Source: Chryseobacterium taichungense
Lineage (GTDB): Bacteria > Bacteroidota > Bacteroidia > Flavobacteriales > Weeksellaceae
Reading direction: 5' to 3'
Assembly: GCF_900109935.1 (NCBI RefSeq)
Contig: NZ_FOBV01000002.1
Span: 434,001 to 498,000, forward strand
DNA: 64,000 nucleotides
Shown: positions 45,770-54,548 of the stretch, one piece after another
Position numbering within the stretch: position 1 is the first letter of the stretch
Layout: every line of letters starts with the position of its first letter
The notes under the pieces: model-generated
Databases searched by the model: none
What the model was told of the DNA's origin: nothing
Seen by the model: the letters and a program-made list of their open reading frames with translations, nothing else
Made by a program: the position numbers and the translations under genes

Positions 45770-46312
45770 CTATTGCAATTCAATTATTCTCGATAGTAAC
45801 TTTTTAGCGTGTTGTATTGCCCTGTTTCTAATATCCTCTTCTGAAAACCCAGCTGTTATGGAAGTTTCATAAAAATACATAGGATCTATATAATTCATTT
45901 GCGCAAAAAGGGCTGTTTGTTCAAGGTTTTTGCAGAACTCGTAAACCCTGAAATGTTGTGATCCCAAAATATTGTAGCTGCTTTCTGATGAGCCCACCGT
46001 AAAGCTTGGAATAAAGTTTTTACCTTTAAGTTTGTCTCCGCGTGATCCGTAGGCAAACTGATACTCAAATACCTCATCAAACCAGTGTTTTAAAATGCCA
46101 GGCATATTATACCAGTAAAAAGGATATTGAAATACGATGGTCTGGTGTCTTAAAAGCGCATCCTGTTCCGCTTTTACATCAATTTTATAATCCGGATACA
46201 GGTCATGGATATTTCTGATTTCGATATCCGTACCGCTTTGGAGTTCATCCGCAACTGTTTTGTTAGCAACCGAACTTTCAAACTTTGGATGTGCTAAGAT
46301 AATTAATGCCAT
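45770..46312 (-). CDS. Flavodoxin-fold NAD(P)H oxidoreductase (KefF/MdaB-like)
   Basis: A 180-residue protein with the flavodoxin-like quinone reductase pattern: MALIILAHPKFESSVANKTVADEL, then HQTIVFQYPFYWYNMPGILKHWFDEVFEYQFAYGSRGDKLKGK. It should bind FMN or FAD and reduce quinones or nitro compounds with NAD(P)H. It is divergent from an HxlR gene 85 bp away. This redox-enzyme/HxlR pairing is common and suggests a thiol- or quinone-responsive switch. Confidence 0.9.
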   Translation of the reverse strand: MALIILAHPKFESSVANKTVADELQSGTDIEIRNIHDLYPDYKIDVKAEQDALLRHQTIVFQYPFYWYNMPGILKHWFDEVFEYQFAYGSRGDKLKGKNFIPSFTVGSSESSYNILGSQHFRVYEFCKNLEQTALFAQMNYIDPMYFYETSITAGFSEEDIRNRAIQHAKKLLSRIIELQ

Positions 46313-46329
46313 ACTATAATATTTATAGT
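46313..46329. promoter_or_regulatory. Palindrome between the oxidoreductase and HxlR genes
   Basis: ACTATAATATTTATAGT has perfect 7-base arms and lies directly ahead of the oxidoreductase ATG (46312) in the divergent gap. This is a typical place for an HxlR operator. Confidence 0.5.
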
Positions 46330-46373
46330 TACAAAGGTATTTTTAGTATATTGCATCTGCAATAACTATCGAA

Positions 46374-46815
46374 ACAGATAGGTTAAATAAAACCATTATG
46401 AAGACAGAATGCTTAGCCAATATGGTGGAGGTCAATGAAAAAATATATCCCTGCACCGTTAGTCTTACAATGGATCTAATAGGTGGTAAATGGAAAGCAG
46501 TTATACTTTACCATCTAAAAGATCAAGTGAAAAGATACAGTGAGCTCCGAAGGAAAATGCCGTCGGTCACTGAAATGACCCTGAGTATTCAGTTAAAACA
46601 ATTGGAGAAAGACGGCTTTGTCACGAGAAAGGTCTATGGCGAGAAACCACCGGTCAAAGTGGTATACAGTCTCACTGAATTTGGTAAAAGTTTTGTTCCT
46701 GTCCTGGAAGCGATAACAGAGTGGGGAAACAAAGTCGTTATTGACAAAGGCAAATTTATCACTAGCTGAATGCAAAAAGAAATCTTCTACATTCAGCTTG
46801 ACTTAACCTATCTGT
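46374..46815. repeat. 13-bp perfect inverted repeats flanking the HxlR gene
   Basis: ACAGATAGGTTAA at 46374-46386, just before the HxlR start, is exactly inverted as TTAACCTATCTGT at 46803-46815, just after its stop. The arms are too far apart for a hairpin terminator. They may be two regulatory sites or the ends of a mobile or invertible segment. Confidence 0.55.
46398..46769 (+). CDS. HxlR family regulator
   Basis: A 123-residue winged-helix regulator with CTVSLTMDLIGGKWKAVILYHLKDQVKRYSELRRKMPSVTEMTLSIQLKQLEKDGFVTRKVYGEKPPVKVVYSLTEFGKSF. Cys18, at the start of the domain, is a candidate sensor. It is divergent from the flavodoxin-fold oxidoreductase, which it probably controls. Confidence 0.92.
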   Translation: MKTECLANMVEVNEKIYPCTVSLTMDLIGGKWKAVILYHLKDQVKRYSELRRKMPSVTEMTLSIQLKQLEKDGFVTRKVYGEKPPVKVVYSLTEFGKSFVPVLEAITEWGNKVVIDKGKFITS

Positions 46816-46822
46816 AATAGTA

Positions 46823-47530
46823 TTAACGGGTCTTCTTCCGGAATGTAAGTAATTTAATAATAGCAAAACATCCCGGGATCATCGGCAGAATGGCTGTCCA
46901 CATCCCGGGAAAGTAGTATTTTCCCGTCGTCTTATAGTAAAAATTAGGCATGTTTTCGATCACAGATCCTTTAATTGAACCCGTGATGGGATGGGGGTTA
47001 TGTGGAAAAAGATCAGGCGCGATTAATGGAAAAATAAAGTGCGTAAATTCAGCGACACCAGGACCGATGAAAATAAACCAGGCTACAAATCCGGCGATCG
47101 GAATTCTGTAATATAAACCCAAGGAGGTCAGCGTATAAATGGTAGGTCCTACCAGCGCAAACACCATGAGGAAACTTTTTTCACTCCATGGAATTCCGAA
47201 TAGGCGGCTCATTGCGGGAGCGAAGCCCATCTGATATTCTTCAATAATATGGATCTGCAATGCGGCTACCGTAAGAACAAAGAGTGGTAACATCAATGAT
47301 GGACTGACAGGATTCCGTAGATAGGTCCTATGCCAGCAAAAAAATGCGATAAGTGCTGAGCCGCCAACGATAATGACCGGTGGAAGTCCTATGGAAAAAT
47401 ATCCTGCTATCGGGGTAACAATGGTAATGACGAGTACTAAAGCAACGCTGAGTTTTTTATTAAAGAACAATGGATGAATCATAGCGGTATGAATTTTTGG
47501 CCAAATTACATATCCGCTTAGAGCCTGCAT
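46823..47530 (-). CDS. HXXEE domain membrane protein
   Basis: A 235-residue protein with about six hydrophobic segments and the motif HIIEE in LQIHIIEEYQMGF, which defines the HXXEE family of small membrane proteins of unknown activity. A second conserved-looking acidic/His site is GVAEFTHFIFP. The start may instead be the Met at 47482. It lies 19 bases after a Crp/Fnr gene on the same strand and is probably cotranscribed with it. Confidence 0.78.
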   Translation of the reverse strand: MQALSGYVIWPKIHTAMIHPLFFNKKLSVALVLVITIVTPIAGYFSIGLPPVIIVGGSALIAFFCWHRTYLRNPVSPSLMLPLFVLTVAALQIHIIEEYQMGFAPAMSRLFGIPWSEKSFLMVFALVGPTIYTLTSLGLYYRIPIAGFVAWFIFIGPGVAEFTHFIFPLIAPDLFPHNPHPITGSIKGSVIENMPNFYYKTTGKYYFPGMWTAILPMIPGCFAIIKLLTFRKKTR

Positions 47531-47549
47531 TTATCAAATGATAAAATCG

Positions 47550-48137
47550 CTATTTCACCCTCCGGATCCTGCTCAAGGAAACTTGGGTAATTCCCAGATA
47601 GGAGGCAAGGTCGGCCAGACTGATCCGCTGTAGGAGATGCCCCTGATCTTTTAAAAATCTGTTATATGCAACAACTCCCGTTTCCTCCAGCGAATGGCCC
47701 ACACGGCTCATCATTTCAATAACTGCCATAGAAAGGACCTTGCGGTAAAATGTTTCGATCTGGTGATACTCCTGACATAATGTTTGAAGATCATCATAGA
47801 GAATATAGCTTACCATAGAATCTTCCAGTGCTACAATATCGTAAATGGAAGGTTTTTGTTGAATAAAACTATCTAACACTGAAAACACATTGCCCTCCGA
47901 AAAGAAGCGCATCGTAAATTCCCGGCTGTCAGTAGTCAATGTTGTTTTTACAAGTCCAGTATTTAAAAAGTATATTTTATTGCAGATCTTCCCTTCCTCT
48001 ACAAGAATATCCGCTTTTTTATATGCTTGTTCTCTAATTTTAGAATGTAATGCAATGCCGGCTTTTTCATCCAATCGGCAATGATGTTCTACGAATTGAA
48101 AAAAATCTGATGGTTTTGGATCGGTTGGGCTTATCAT
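47550..48137 (-). CDS. Crp/Fnr family regulator
   Basis: A 195-residue protein. The cyclic-nucleotide-binding-like domain includes ADILVEEGKICNKIYFLNTGLVKTTL and EFTMRFFSEGNVFSVLDSFIQ. The C-terminal HTH is ISLADLASYLGITQVSLSRIRRV. It lacks the cAMP-contact signature. It precedes the HXXEE gene by 19 bases and may regulate it. Confidence 0.85.
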   Translation of the reverse strand: MISPTDPKPSDFFQFVEHHCRLDEKAGIALHSKIREQAYKKADILVEEGKICNKIYFLNTGLVKTTLTTDSREFTMRFFSEGNVFSVLDSFIQQKPSIYDIVALEDSMVSYILYDDLQTLCQEYHQIETFYRKVLSMAVIEMMSRVGHSLEETGVVAYNRFLKDQGHLLQRISLADLASYLGITQVSLSRIRRVK

Positions 48138-48388
48138 TTTGACAGATGTTTTATATTTAAAAATAACTAATTTAATGATACTGTTTAAAACGCTTTTAAA
48201 AGATCATGGTGATTTTAGGAAATGGAATTGCCAGACAATCTTACAGAAAAGATGCGACAATAATAAAGAATGGTAACGAACGAGCGATCATGTATCGGTA
48301 CGGATTTTGGTCTGTGCAAATAAATCAGATCGATATCCTTGCTATTTGTGAGCTCAGGATATGATCACCACTTAACCAAGATATTATT

Positions 48389-48805
48389 ATGAAAAAAGCA
48401 TCATTGAAAACCATTGCAGAAAGAATGAAGAATCTCGATTTCTGTATGATGGTCACACAGGACGAACAACAAGTCTCTTATTCAAGGCCTATGAGCAATA
48501 ACGGTAAAGTTGAGTATGACGGCGACTCCTGGTTCTTCACCTATGAAGATAGTCATAAAGTCGACCAGATTAAAGAAAATAAGCATGTCAATCTTATATA
48601 CCAGACTGATGATATGTTATTTATCGAATGTACCGGTACCGGTGAAATTATAAAGAATAAGGATACACTAAAAGAAAAATGGGTTGAAGGCCTAGACCAA
48701 TGGTTTCCGGAAGGCGTCGATACTCCAGGTATCTGTCTGATCAAAGTGCGAGCAAGCAGGGTTCGATTCTGGCACAAAGAGGAAGAAGGTGAATACATTG
48801 CATAA
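48389..48805 (+). CDS. Pyridoxamine 5'-phosphate oxidase family, general stress protein 26-like
   Basis: A 138-residue split-barrel flavin-binding protein: ERMKNLDFCMMVTQDEQQVSYSRPMSN, then DGDSWFFTYEDSHKVDQIKENKHVNLIYQ, ending VRFWHKEEEGEY. This matches the GSP26-like branch, which binds FMN but usually has no known oxidase activity. It stands alone and is followed by a strong terminator. Confidence 0.88.
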   Translation: MKKASLKTIAERMKNLDFCMMVTQDEQQVSYSRPMSNNGKVEYDGDSWFFTYEDSHKVDQIKENKHVNLIYQTDDMLFIECTGTGEIIKNKDTLKEKWVEGLDQWFPEGVDTPGICLIKVRASRVRFWHKEEEGEYIA

Positions 48806-48859
48806 TTAAATTATTGTTCATTACCTGAAATGGACTAGAGAATAAACGTATTGAATAAC

Positions 48860-48887
48860 ACAAATCCCGACCAATGTCGGGATTTGT
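48860..48887. terminator. Bidirectional terminator
   Basis: Twelve-base arms ACAAATCCCGAC/GTCGGGATTTGT flank a CAAT loop. They lie between the convergent PNPOx-like gene (stop 48805) and a small minus-strand gene (stop 48917). Confidence 0.75.
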
Positions 48888-48916
48888 TATGAAATAAAAA
48901 TTTTAGTATGCTTGAT

Positions 48917-49048
48917 CTAATCACCTTTTTTATGGTGATGAGGTTTCAAAGCAGTTTTGTTTTTTGGAGTCTCCTTATTATCTCTCTGGCGTTGGTCTAA
49001 TTTGCCTGTTGACTCCGCTGTCTTTTTTGGACCTGGCTTAATTCCCAT
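48917..49048 (-). CDS. Small basic protein, 43 residues
   Basis: A complete frame reads MGIKPGPKKTAESTGKLDQR and continues with QRDNKETPKNKTALKPHHHKKGD. It is rich in Lys, Pro, Asn and His with no hydrophobic core, so it is probably disordered, and the charge suggests nucleic-acid or membrane-surface contact. Its ends fit the neighbourhood well: a shared terminator lies just after its stop, and the TonB-type gene lies beyond its start in the same direction. Function unknown. Supported by composition and position only. Confidence 0.5.
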   Translation of the reverse strand: MGIKPGPKKTAESTGKLDQRQRDNKETPKNKTALKPHHHKKGD

Positions 49049-49155
49049 TGACAATAAATTTAAAGGTTAATAATCTAAATCATTCATATTTAATGCCAAT
49101 CCTGTTAAATTTTACTTATTATGATTTTTAAAAGATATAAGCCAATTGATCATTC

Positions 49156-51498
49156 TTAATTCGCTCTGTTCTTTTCCTCAAATTTAACATTTCGATCCTG
49201 TGCTTTTACTTTTTTATTTCCAAAACTGTAGGTCAACGAAACGGTCAGGTTCCGTCCGTCATAGTAATTGTTGAATGAGTGGATTGAGCTCTCATAGTAA
49301 ATCTCCCCGTGACTTTTAGCCTGGCGGAATATATCAGAAACATATACATTCATCTGAAGATCTTTGTTCATTATATTTAATTTGACGCCGGATGTGAAAT
49401 TTCCGACAAAATATGAATAAACATTACCCATATTTGAAGGCAGTCGGAACCAGTAATTCATAAAAAACTGGATTGTTTTGTCTTTTTTTAAGGCAAAACT
49501 ATTCTGGAGATTGAAAGTCGTGCTGTTTCCTTTTCTGGAAGCTGCATCGGTCGCAAAAACCTGCGTTTCCATATGAGAGAAATCACCTGAATAATTTAAT
49601 TCCCAGAAACTGAATAAAGTGTCTGAAAAACTTACGGAAATGCCGGTACTGTTTTTATTAAAGAAATTATAGAAGTTGCTGGTCTTATTTTCTCCATCTA
49701 AAACTACGAGCTGGCTGAAAGCATCTAATTCTCTCTGAAAATACGCAGAGGCAGAAAATTTCCCTTTATACAGGTAAGAAAGTTCAAAATTATGATTGAT
49801 CGAAGGATTTAAAGCCGGGTTTCCGGAATAGTAGGAGTTAATATTAGTATACCATCGAAATGGATTGATGGCACGGAAGCCCGGCCGGTTGATCCTTTTT
49901 GAGTAATTGATATTGAAAGTGTTGTCATCGTCAGCTTTGTATGATAGATAGAAGGTTGGAAACAGTTTACCATAAGAATTTTCTGTCTGCTGCCCGGTGG
50001 AGGCTGATACACCGTTGACGGTCGAATATTCATATCTTAAGCCTGCTTTGACAGTCCATCTTTCTGCCAGTTGCTTTTCCAGACTCATATATGCAGCATA
50101 ATTCTTTTCTTTATAATTAAACAGATTGGTTCTCAGCGGATCTGTAATATAGGTTCCGTTGATCAGATTCTGGTATCTGATGTCAGAGTTGTTATCAAAG
50201 GTGGTGAATTTAATACCGGCCTCTGTCTTTGCAAATTCAAACGGAAACGTGAGATCGGCCTGACCGGAATATATTTTATAATTGAGTTCAGATGGTGTTT
50301 TTACTGTGAAGGCATTGCCGGAATTGTCTACCGTTGTGAAATCGATATTGCTTTCGGGCGTATTGGAAAAATAATTTCCTGTAATACTCAATTTGTTATC
50401 CCGCTTTCCGAATTTCAGGTCATAGTAGGCGCTTATGGTGTTGTTTTTATTTTTGGTGCGATGCTCTGCGTAAGTAGAGAGTGTGTTGGCATAGTTCCCT
50501 TTTTGAAAATAATCTGAAGTGTTCGTTATATCCATTCCGGAGTTTCCTATTCCGTAATCGTAGACCAACCCCAGACTTGATTTTTTATTGAGCTCGTAGT
50601 CTATGCTATAATTAAGTCCGCCGCCGTTCCAGAAATCTCTCCTGTCATCTGAGCTTGTCATTCCGTCAATACCTGCGATCTTGTAGTTCTCGTACGAATG
50701 TTTCTGGCTGTCATATTGCCTGAGCTTCAGTGATGACCTTAGTTTTTCACCTTGATAATTGACCGTTGCGGAATTGGAAAATCCGGCATAGGTGGTCTGA
50801 AAAAGACTGGTTGTCAGGTTGCCGCTCCAGCCCAAGTTCTGGTTTTTCTTCAGAACGATATTAATCAGTCCGCTATTCCCCTGAGCTTCATATTTGGACG
50901 GCGGTGCGGTAATGACCTCTATTTTTTCGATGTTTTCCGAACGCAGACCTTTAAGGTAATTGATAAGCTCAGTTCCTGTAAGGTTCAGCATCCTGTCATT
51001 GATCATCACTGCAATCCCGCTTTTCCCGACCATGGAGATGCCCGTATTTTCATCCACTCTGACCTGTGGTGTGTTGTTGAGCGCTTCTATGCCATCCATT
51101 CCCTGCGAAGCAATAGAACTGGCAATATTAAAGACCAACCGGTCCGCTTTTCTTTCAATCAATTTCTTTTTCGCCGTTACGACTACGCCTTCGATCTCTT
51201 TTTCGGGCTTATTTTCAAGAGCAAAATCGTGTTTTGTAGTGCCGTTGACCGTGATATCATCTTTTAAAACTTCGATACCGTCAAGAATACAAACTATTTG
51301 ATAAATTCCATTTTCAGGAAGTTTCAGAGTGAAATTTCCTTTTTCGTCGGAGATGATAGTTTGCTTGATTTGATTTTTAGAGGCAATGATCTCTGCATAT
51401 GAAACCTCATTCCCTGATCGTGTGATCTTTCCTGTGATACTTTGTGAGAAAGCGAGAAAAGGAGTTATTAAAATAACTGAAAGCAATGTCTTCTTCAT
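49156..51498 (-). CDS. TonB-dependent-receptor-like outer-membrane beta-barrel protein
   Basis: A 780-residue protein with a signal peptide (MKKTLLSVILITPFLAFSQ), a CarboxypepD_reg-like beta-sandwich (SITGKITRSGNEVSYAEI to about 95), a plug-like domain (GIEALNNTPQVRVDENTGISMVGKSGIAVMINDRML, IEKIEVITAPPSKYEAQGNSGLINIVLKKN) and a C-terminal barrel of the OMP_b-brl_3 type with alternating aromatic strands, ending near NLTVSLTYSFGNKKVK with a short charged tail. Such proteins resemble siderophore or peptide receptors but often lack a TonB box, and none is clear here. Ligand unknown. No SusD partner is adjacent. Confidence 0.9.
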   Translation of the reverse strand: MKKTLLSVILITPFLAFSQSITGKITRSGNEVSYAEIIASKNQIKQTIISDEKGNFTLKLPENGIYQIVCILDGIEVLKDDITVNGTTKHDFALENKPEKEIEGVVVTAKKKLIERKADRLVFNIASSIASQGMDGIEALNNTPQVRVDENTGISMVGKSGIAVMINDRMLNLTGTELINYLKGLRSENIEKIEVITAPPSKYEAQGNSGLINIVLKKNQNLGWSGNLTTSLFQTTYAGFSNSATVNYQGEKLRSSLKLRQYDSQKHSYENYKIAGIDGMTSSDDRRDFWNGGGLNYSIDYELNKKSSLGLVYDYGIGNSGMDITNTSDYFQKGNYANTLSTYAEHRTKNKNNTISAYYDLKFGKRDNKLSITGNYFSNTPESNIDFTTVDNSGNAFTVKTPSELNYKIYSGQADLTFPFEFAKTEAGIKFTTFDNNSDIRYQNLINGTYITDPLRTNLFNYKEKNYAAYMSLEKQLAERWTVKAGLRYEYSTVNGVSASTGQQTENSYGKLFPTFYLSYKADDDNTFNINYSKRINRPGFRAINPFRWYTNINSYYSGNPALNPSINHNFELSYLYKGKFSASAYFQRELDAFSQLVVLDGENKTSNFYNFFNKNSTGISVSFSDTLFSFWELNYSGDFSHMETQVFATDAASRKGNSTTFNLQNSFALKKDKTIQFFMNYWFRLPSNMGNVYSYFVGNFTSGVKLNIMNKDLQMNVYVSDIFRQAKSHGEIYYESSIHSFNNYYDGRNLTVSLTYSFGNKKVKAQDRNVKFEEKNRAN

Positions 51499-51773
51499 GA
51501 TTGTATTAATAGTTCATTATTATGACAATTCTGAGCAACTCCCTGTTACATGCAACTCCCTATTTTTTGTAATTGACAATGGTTTCTTCCTTTTCACTAA
51601 ATGGGAAAGATAAATGAATTTTCAGACACATTAAAAATTTGGGGATCTTTGATTGAAAATCAAATAAGTGTAAACCTTAAATTGGAAAGTGGTCAATTTG
51701 ATTTCATATTAAGGTTTTCCATTTTTGCTGACATTGATCTAAATTTGTATATTTCAGTTTATTAAGATCATTT

Positions 51774-52487
51774 ATGCGAAATACATCTGTTGAAGAATTA
51801 TCAAAACAGGTTACCATATTGAAAAGATATTGTATCTGCGTCACTATTTTATTATTTGCAATGATTTCGGTATGTTATTTCATAGGAAGCAGCAACAATA
51901 AAGAGCTAACTGTTGAAAGAATAAATATTGTCGAAGCGGATGGCACGCTACGTATGGTTATCAGTAACCGCGCCCGTCAGCATCCGGGGCGTATGGATAA
52001 CAAAGACCTTCCGGAAAGAGATCGGCCTGCCGGACTTTTATTTTTTAATGATGAAGGCGATGAATGCGGAGGGCTGGGTTATAACGGCAATAAGAAAGAG
52101 GCAGCCATGTTTATGACTATGGACCAGTACAAGAACGACCAGATAATGACCATAAGTTACGATCAGGAAAACAGTTCCGGTAAACCCGCCAGAAGTTATG
52201 GATTTACTCTTAATGACCGTGACGAGCTGCCGCTTTCGGGTCAGATCAGCTATTTTGATTCCCTTAAAAAGTTGAAAGATACCAGTGCATATGCGCAGGG
52301 ACTCAGGCGGTTTAAAGCAGAAGGACACCTTGCCCAAAGGATGTTCCTTGGGAAAAACAAGAGTGGTGAAGTTGGACTATTCCTCACCGACACAAAAGGC
52401 CGTCCAAGGTTACGCATCTTCATCGATAAAAAAAATGAACCGATATTTCAGGCTTTGGATGAAAATGGTAATGTGAAAGAGAAGTAA
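51774..52487 (+). CDS. Conserved hypothetical protein with one N-terminal membrane helix
   Basis: A 237-residue protein. A short coiled helix (SVEELSKQVTILKRY) precedes a TM helix (CICVTILLFAMISVCYFIG), and the remainder should face the periplasm. It contains repeated beta-rich pieces of the type VERINIVEADGTLRMVISNR and GEVGLFLTDTKGRPRLRIFIDKKNEPIFQALDENGNV, two matching copies of an I-V-x-x-D-G-x-x-R-x-x-I unit at the two ends. No enzyme motif is seen. Function unknown. It is a style common in Bacteroidetes. Confidence 0.7.
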   Translation: MRNTSVEELSKQVTILKRYCICVTILLFAMISVCYFIGSSNNKELTVERINIVEADGTLRMVISNRARQHPGRMDNKDLPERDRPAGLLFFNDEGDECGGLGYNGNKKEAAMFMTMDQYKNDQIMTISYDQENSSGKPARSYGFTLNDRDELPLSGQISYFDSLKKLKDTSAYAQGLRRFKAEGHLAQRMFLGKNKSGEVGLFLTDTKGRPRLRIFIDKKNEPIFQALDENGNVKEK

Positions 52488-52556
52488 TCAAAGTGTTCAA
52501 AGTACTATTCACCTTGCGATTGTCTGATCTGTCAGTAAATCTCTAAACGATAAGCA

Positions 52557-53138
52557 TCAATCATTTAAGCCCTTATATTCAAGAATATTAGAGATGCATC
52601 TAGTAATTCTTTCCATTCTCGTTTTCGCTTGTTTAGCTCCTGAAAAATATAAGAGATAACCACGCTGTCTTCCCGGCGTCAATTTATCGAATGCTTGCTT
52701 TACGTAAGGGTTATCTGCTAATACCGTTCGGAATTCCTCTGGTATTTCATAGTCGGATGTGGTTTTCTTTGATACTTTCAAGCCAGCTTTTTCAATTTTA
52801 ATTGCTTCTTCAACGTACAGTTCAATTAACTTCCTGTTTTTGATAATTGATTCAAGGTTTATAAATCGCATTTGTCTTGCAGACTGAACATTTGGCGTTT
52901 GTTGCACCAAAATGTTTTCGGGGTCACTCATTAATGCACCCTTCATGAACAGCAGTGCGCAATATTCTCTGAAACCGTGTATTAAAACAACATTATTTTT
53001 TTCATTTGTGTAGCAGGGGCAGCCCCATTTTAGCTCTTCGGTCAGGCCAAAGTGCAATACGATGTCCCTTAAAGATCTGTAGCATGCCTGCCATTCTCCC
53101 TGTTTACCAAAAAACCATTCAACTTTAGGATTTTTCAT
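52557..53138 (-). CDS. YdeI/DUF1801 family protein
   Basis: A 193-residue protein. The first 120 residues have the DUF1801 pattern (VEWFFGKQGEWQACYRSLRDIVLHFGLTEELKWGCPCYTNEKNNVVLIHGFREYCALLFMKGALM). The second part is the YdeI-like helical tail (IPEEFRTVLADNPYVKQAFDKLTPGRQRGYLLYFSGAKQAKTRMERI). Function unknown. Last of the ArsR-AHSA1-YdeI operon, 5 bases after the AHSA1 gene. Confidence 0.88.
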   Translation of the reverse strand: MKNPKVEWFFGKQGEWQACYRSLRDIVLHFGLTEELKWGCPCYTNEKNNVVLIHGFREYCALLFMKGALMSDPENILVQQTPNVQSARQMRFINLESIIKNRKLIELYVEEAIKIEKAGLKVSKKTTSDYEIPEEFRTVLADNPYVKQAFDKLTPGRQRGYLLYFSGAKQAKTRMERITRCISNILEYKGLND

Positions 53139-53143
53139 TTCTA

Positions 53144-53611
53144 TTATTGTTTGTAGTCTTTTATAATTTCCTGTAACCTGTTATGTGCCCAATTGATACC
53201 TTGCGCAAAAGGCATTTGCATCAGTTGATCTCTGAAAGCGACAGATTTGAACAGCATATGTATGGTCAACATACTGGTATCCTCGGTTAACTTTTCAAAA
53301 TGTAAGAAATCCAGTTGAACGGGGAATAATGTGTTTTCCATCTCGAATGTCCGCGTTATTTTCTCGTCAGGTAAAAATTCGTGAATAGTTCCATTGGCAC
53401 GAAAGACTACGTTTCCATTGCGTGATGTTTCGAATATGTAGGATCCATGCTGCTTATTCTCCATCTTCAGCACCTTTGTTTCCATCCATTGTTCCAAAAG
53501 TTCCGGATCACTGTAAGCTCTGAACAGCAGCTCGACAGGCAGATCAAATTCCCTGGTAATGACAAGTTCCTGTTTGTTCTCTTCAGCTTTTACTACCGTT
53601 TTTTTCTCCAT
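53144..53611 (-). CDS. AHSA1/SRPBCC domain protein
   Basis: A 155-residue START-like protein: [46 protein letters not shown], then [17 protein letters not shown] and the last helix [24 protein letters not shown]. This AHSA1 arrangement beside an ArsR gene is very common. Ligand unknown. Its start overlaps the end of the ArsR gene by 29 bases, so translation is coupled. Confidence 0.92.
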   Translation of the reverse strand: MEKKTVVKAEENKQELVITREFDLPVELLFRAYSDPELLEQWMETKVLKMENKQHGSYIFETSRNGNVVFRANGTIHEFLPDEKITRTFEMENTLFPVQLDFLHFEKLTEDTSMLTIHMLFKSVAFRDQLMQMPFAQGINWAHNRLQEIIKDYKQ

Positions 53612-53933
53612 TGCTATTTATTTTAAAGTTTTTCATTACTGTTTCTAATTTGTTAAATCTGTCGTCCCACATTTGCCGGAAAGGCTCTATAAAGGCTGCT
53701 ACCTCCTTCATTCCTGCCGCGTTGATCTGGTAATTGATTTCTCTGCCTGACTGTTTTTTCTCTAACAGTTCACATTCTGTAAGAATCTGTAGATGCTTTG
53801 AAACTGTTGGTCTTGCAGTGTTGAACTGAGCAGCAATAGCTCCGGCGGTCATCGATTGTGATGCTAGCATCAGCAGTATAGCTCTTCTCGTAGGATCCGC
53901 AATGGCTTGAAATACATCCCGTCTTAAATTCAT
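53583..53933 (-). CDS. ArsR family regulator
   Basis: A 116-residue winged-helix protein: [65 protein letters not shown]. It has no Cys metal-binding motif (ELCVC is absent), so it belongs to the non-metal branch usually paired with AHSA1 proteins. Autoregulation is likely because a good inverted repeat sits inside its promoter (53952-53983). Confidence 0.92.
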   Translation of the reverse strand: MNLRRDVFQAIADPTRRAILLMLASQSMTAGAIAAQFNTARPTVSKHLQILTECELLEKKQSGREINYQINAAGMKEVAAFIEPFRQMWDDRFNKLETVMKNFKINSNGEKNGSKS

Positions 53934-53951
53934 TATGAAGTCATTTGGCTA

Positions 53952-53983
53952 CAAATATAAATGTAGTTATTTGACTACACAAA
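53952..53983 (-). promoter_or_regulatory. ArsR promoter with operator in the spacer
   Basis: On the minus strand TTTG (53983-53980) and TATATTTG (53959-53952) are separated by 20 bases, matching the Bacteroidetes consensus. The spacer contains the inverted repeat TGTAGT-6-ACTACA (53962-53979). A third half-site GGCTACA lies at 53947-53953. Confidence 0.7.
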
Positions 53984-54148
53984 TAATTTTATTATTACAT
54001 TACATGTATTTTAGATCATCAACGTCAAAATAAACGCTTAACCCTGGAGTGTATAGACTTATGTTACGGATACAAATCATATTCGTTCGATGCAATATGA
54101 TAAGAAATAGCTATATTAGTTACACTAATCTTTATAATTGTATTTTAC

Positions 54149-54523
54149 ATGAAATCTATAATTGTAAAAAGGATTGTTGCCAATATCAGAACATCTGAAA
54201 CGACAGCTGCCAAAATTTTTTATGGTGACATACTCGGGCTCGACATCTTGATGGACCATGGATGGATCACAACATACGGCAGTGATGAAAAGATGGATGT
54301 GCAGCTGAGCTTCGCAGTAGAAGGCGGCTCCGGGACTGAAGTTCCGGATCTTTCTATAGAGGTGAATGATGTTGATGCAGTATATCAGCATATGAAGAAA
54401 CAAGGATTTTCTGTTGAGTATGGACCGGCAGATGAACCGTGGAATGTGCGACGGATTTATGTTCGTGACCCATTCGGGAAACTCATAAATGTCCTCCAGC
54501 ACAAAACGGATAACAAGAAATAA
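54149..54523 (+). CDS. VOC/glyoxalase family protein
   Basis: A 124-residue protein with two beta-alpha-beta3 units: IVANIRTSETTAAKIFYGDILGLDILMDHGWITTYG and VNDVDAVYQHMKKQGFSVEYGPADEPWNVRRIYVRDPFGKLINVLQH. The last strand has Asn where metal-binding members have Glu (LINVL), so it may bind a ligand rather than catalyse. A GNAT-NTF2 fusion gene follows 25 bases downstream in the same direction. Confidence 0.88.
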   Translation: MKSIIVKRIVANIRTSETTAAKIFYGDILGLDILMDHGWITTYGSDEKMDVQLSFAVEGGSGTEVPDLSIEVNDVDAVYQHMKKQGFSVEYGPADEPWNVRRIYVRDPFGKLINVLQHKTDNKK

Positions 54524-54548
54524 TGGTATAACATATATCTACAGCTTT

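Noticed and set aside
50752-51301. Two long plus-strand frames
   Set aside because: Both are antisense to the plug and N-terminal domains of the beta-barrel protein.
54125-54502. Minus-strand 125-codon frame
   Set aside because: Antisense to the VOC protein, which has a coherent fold and context.
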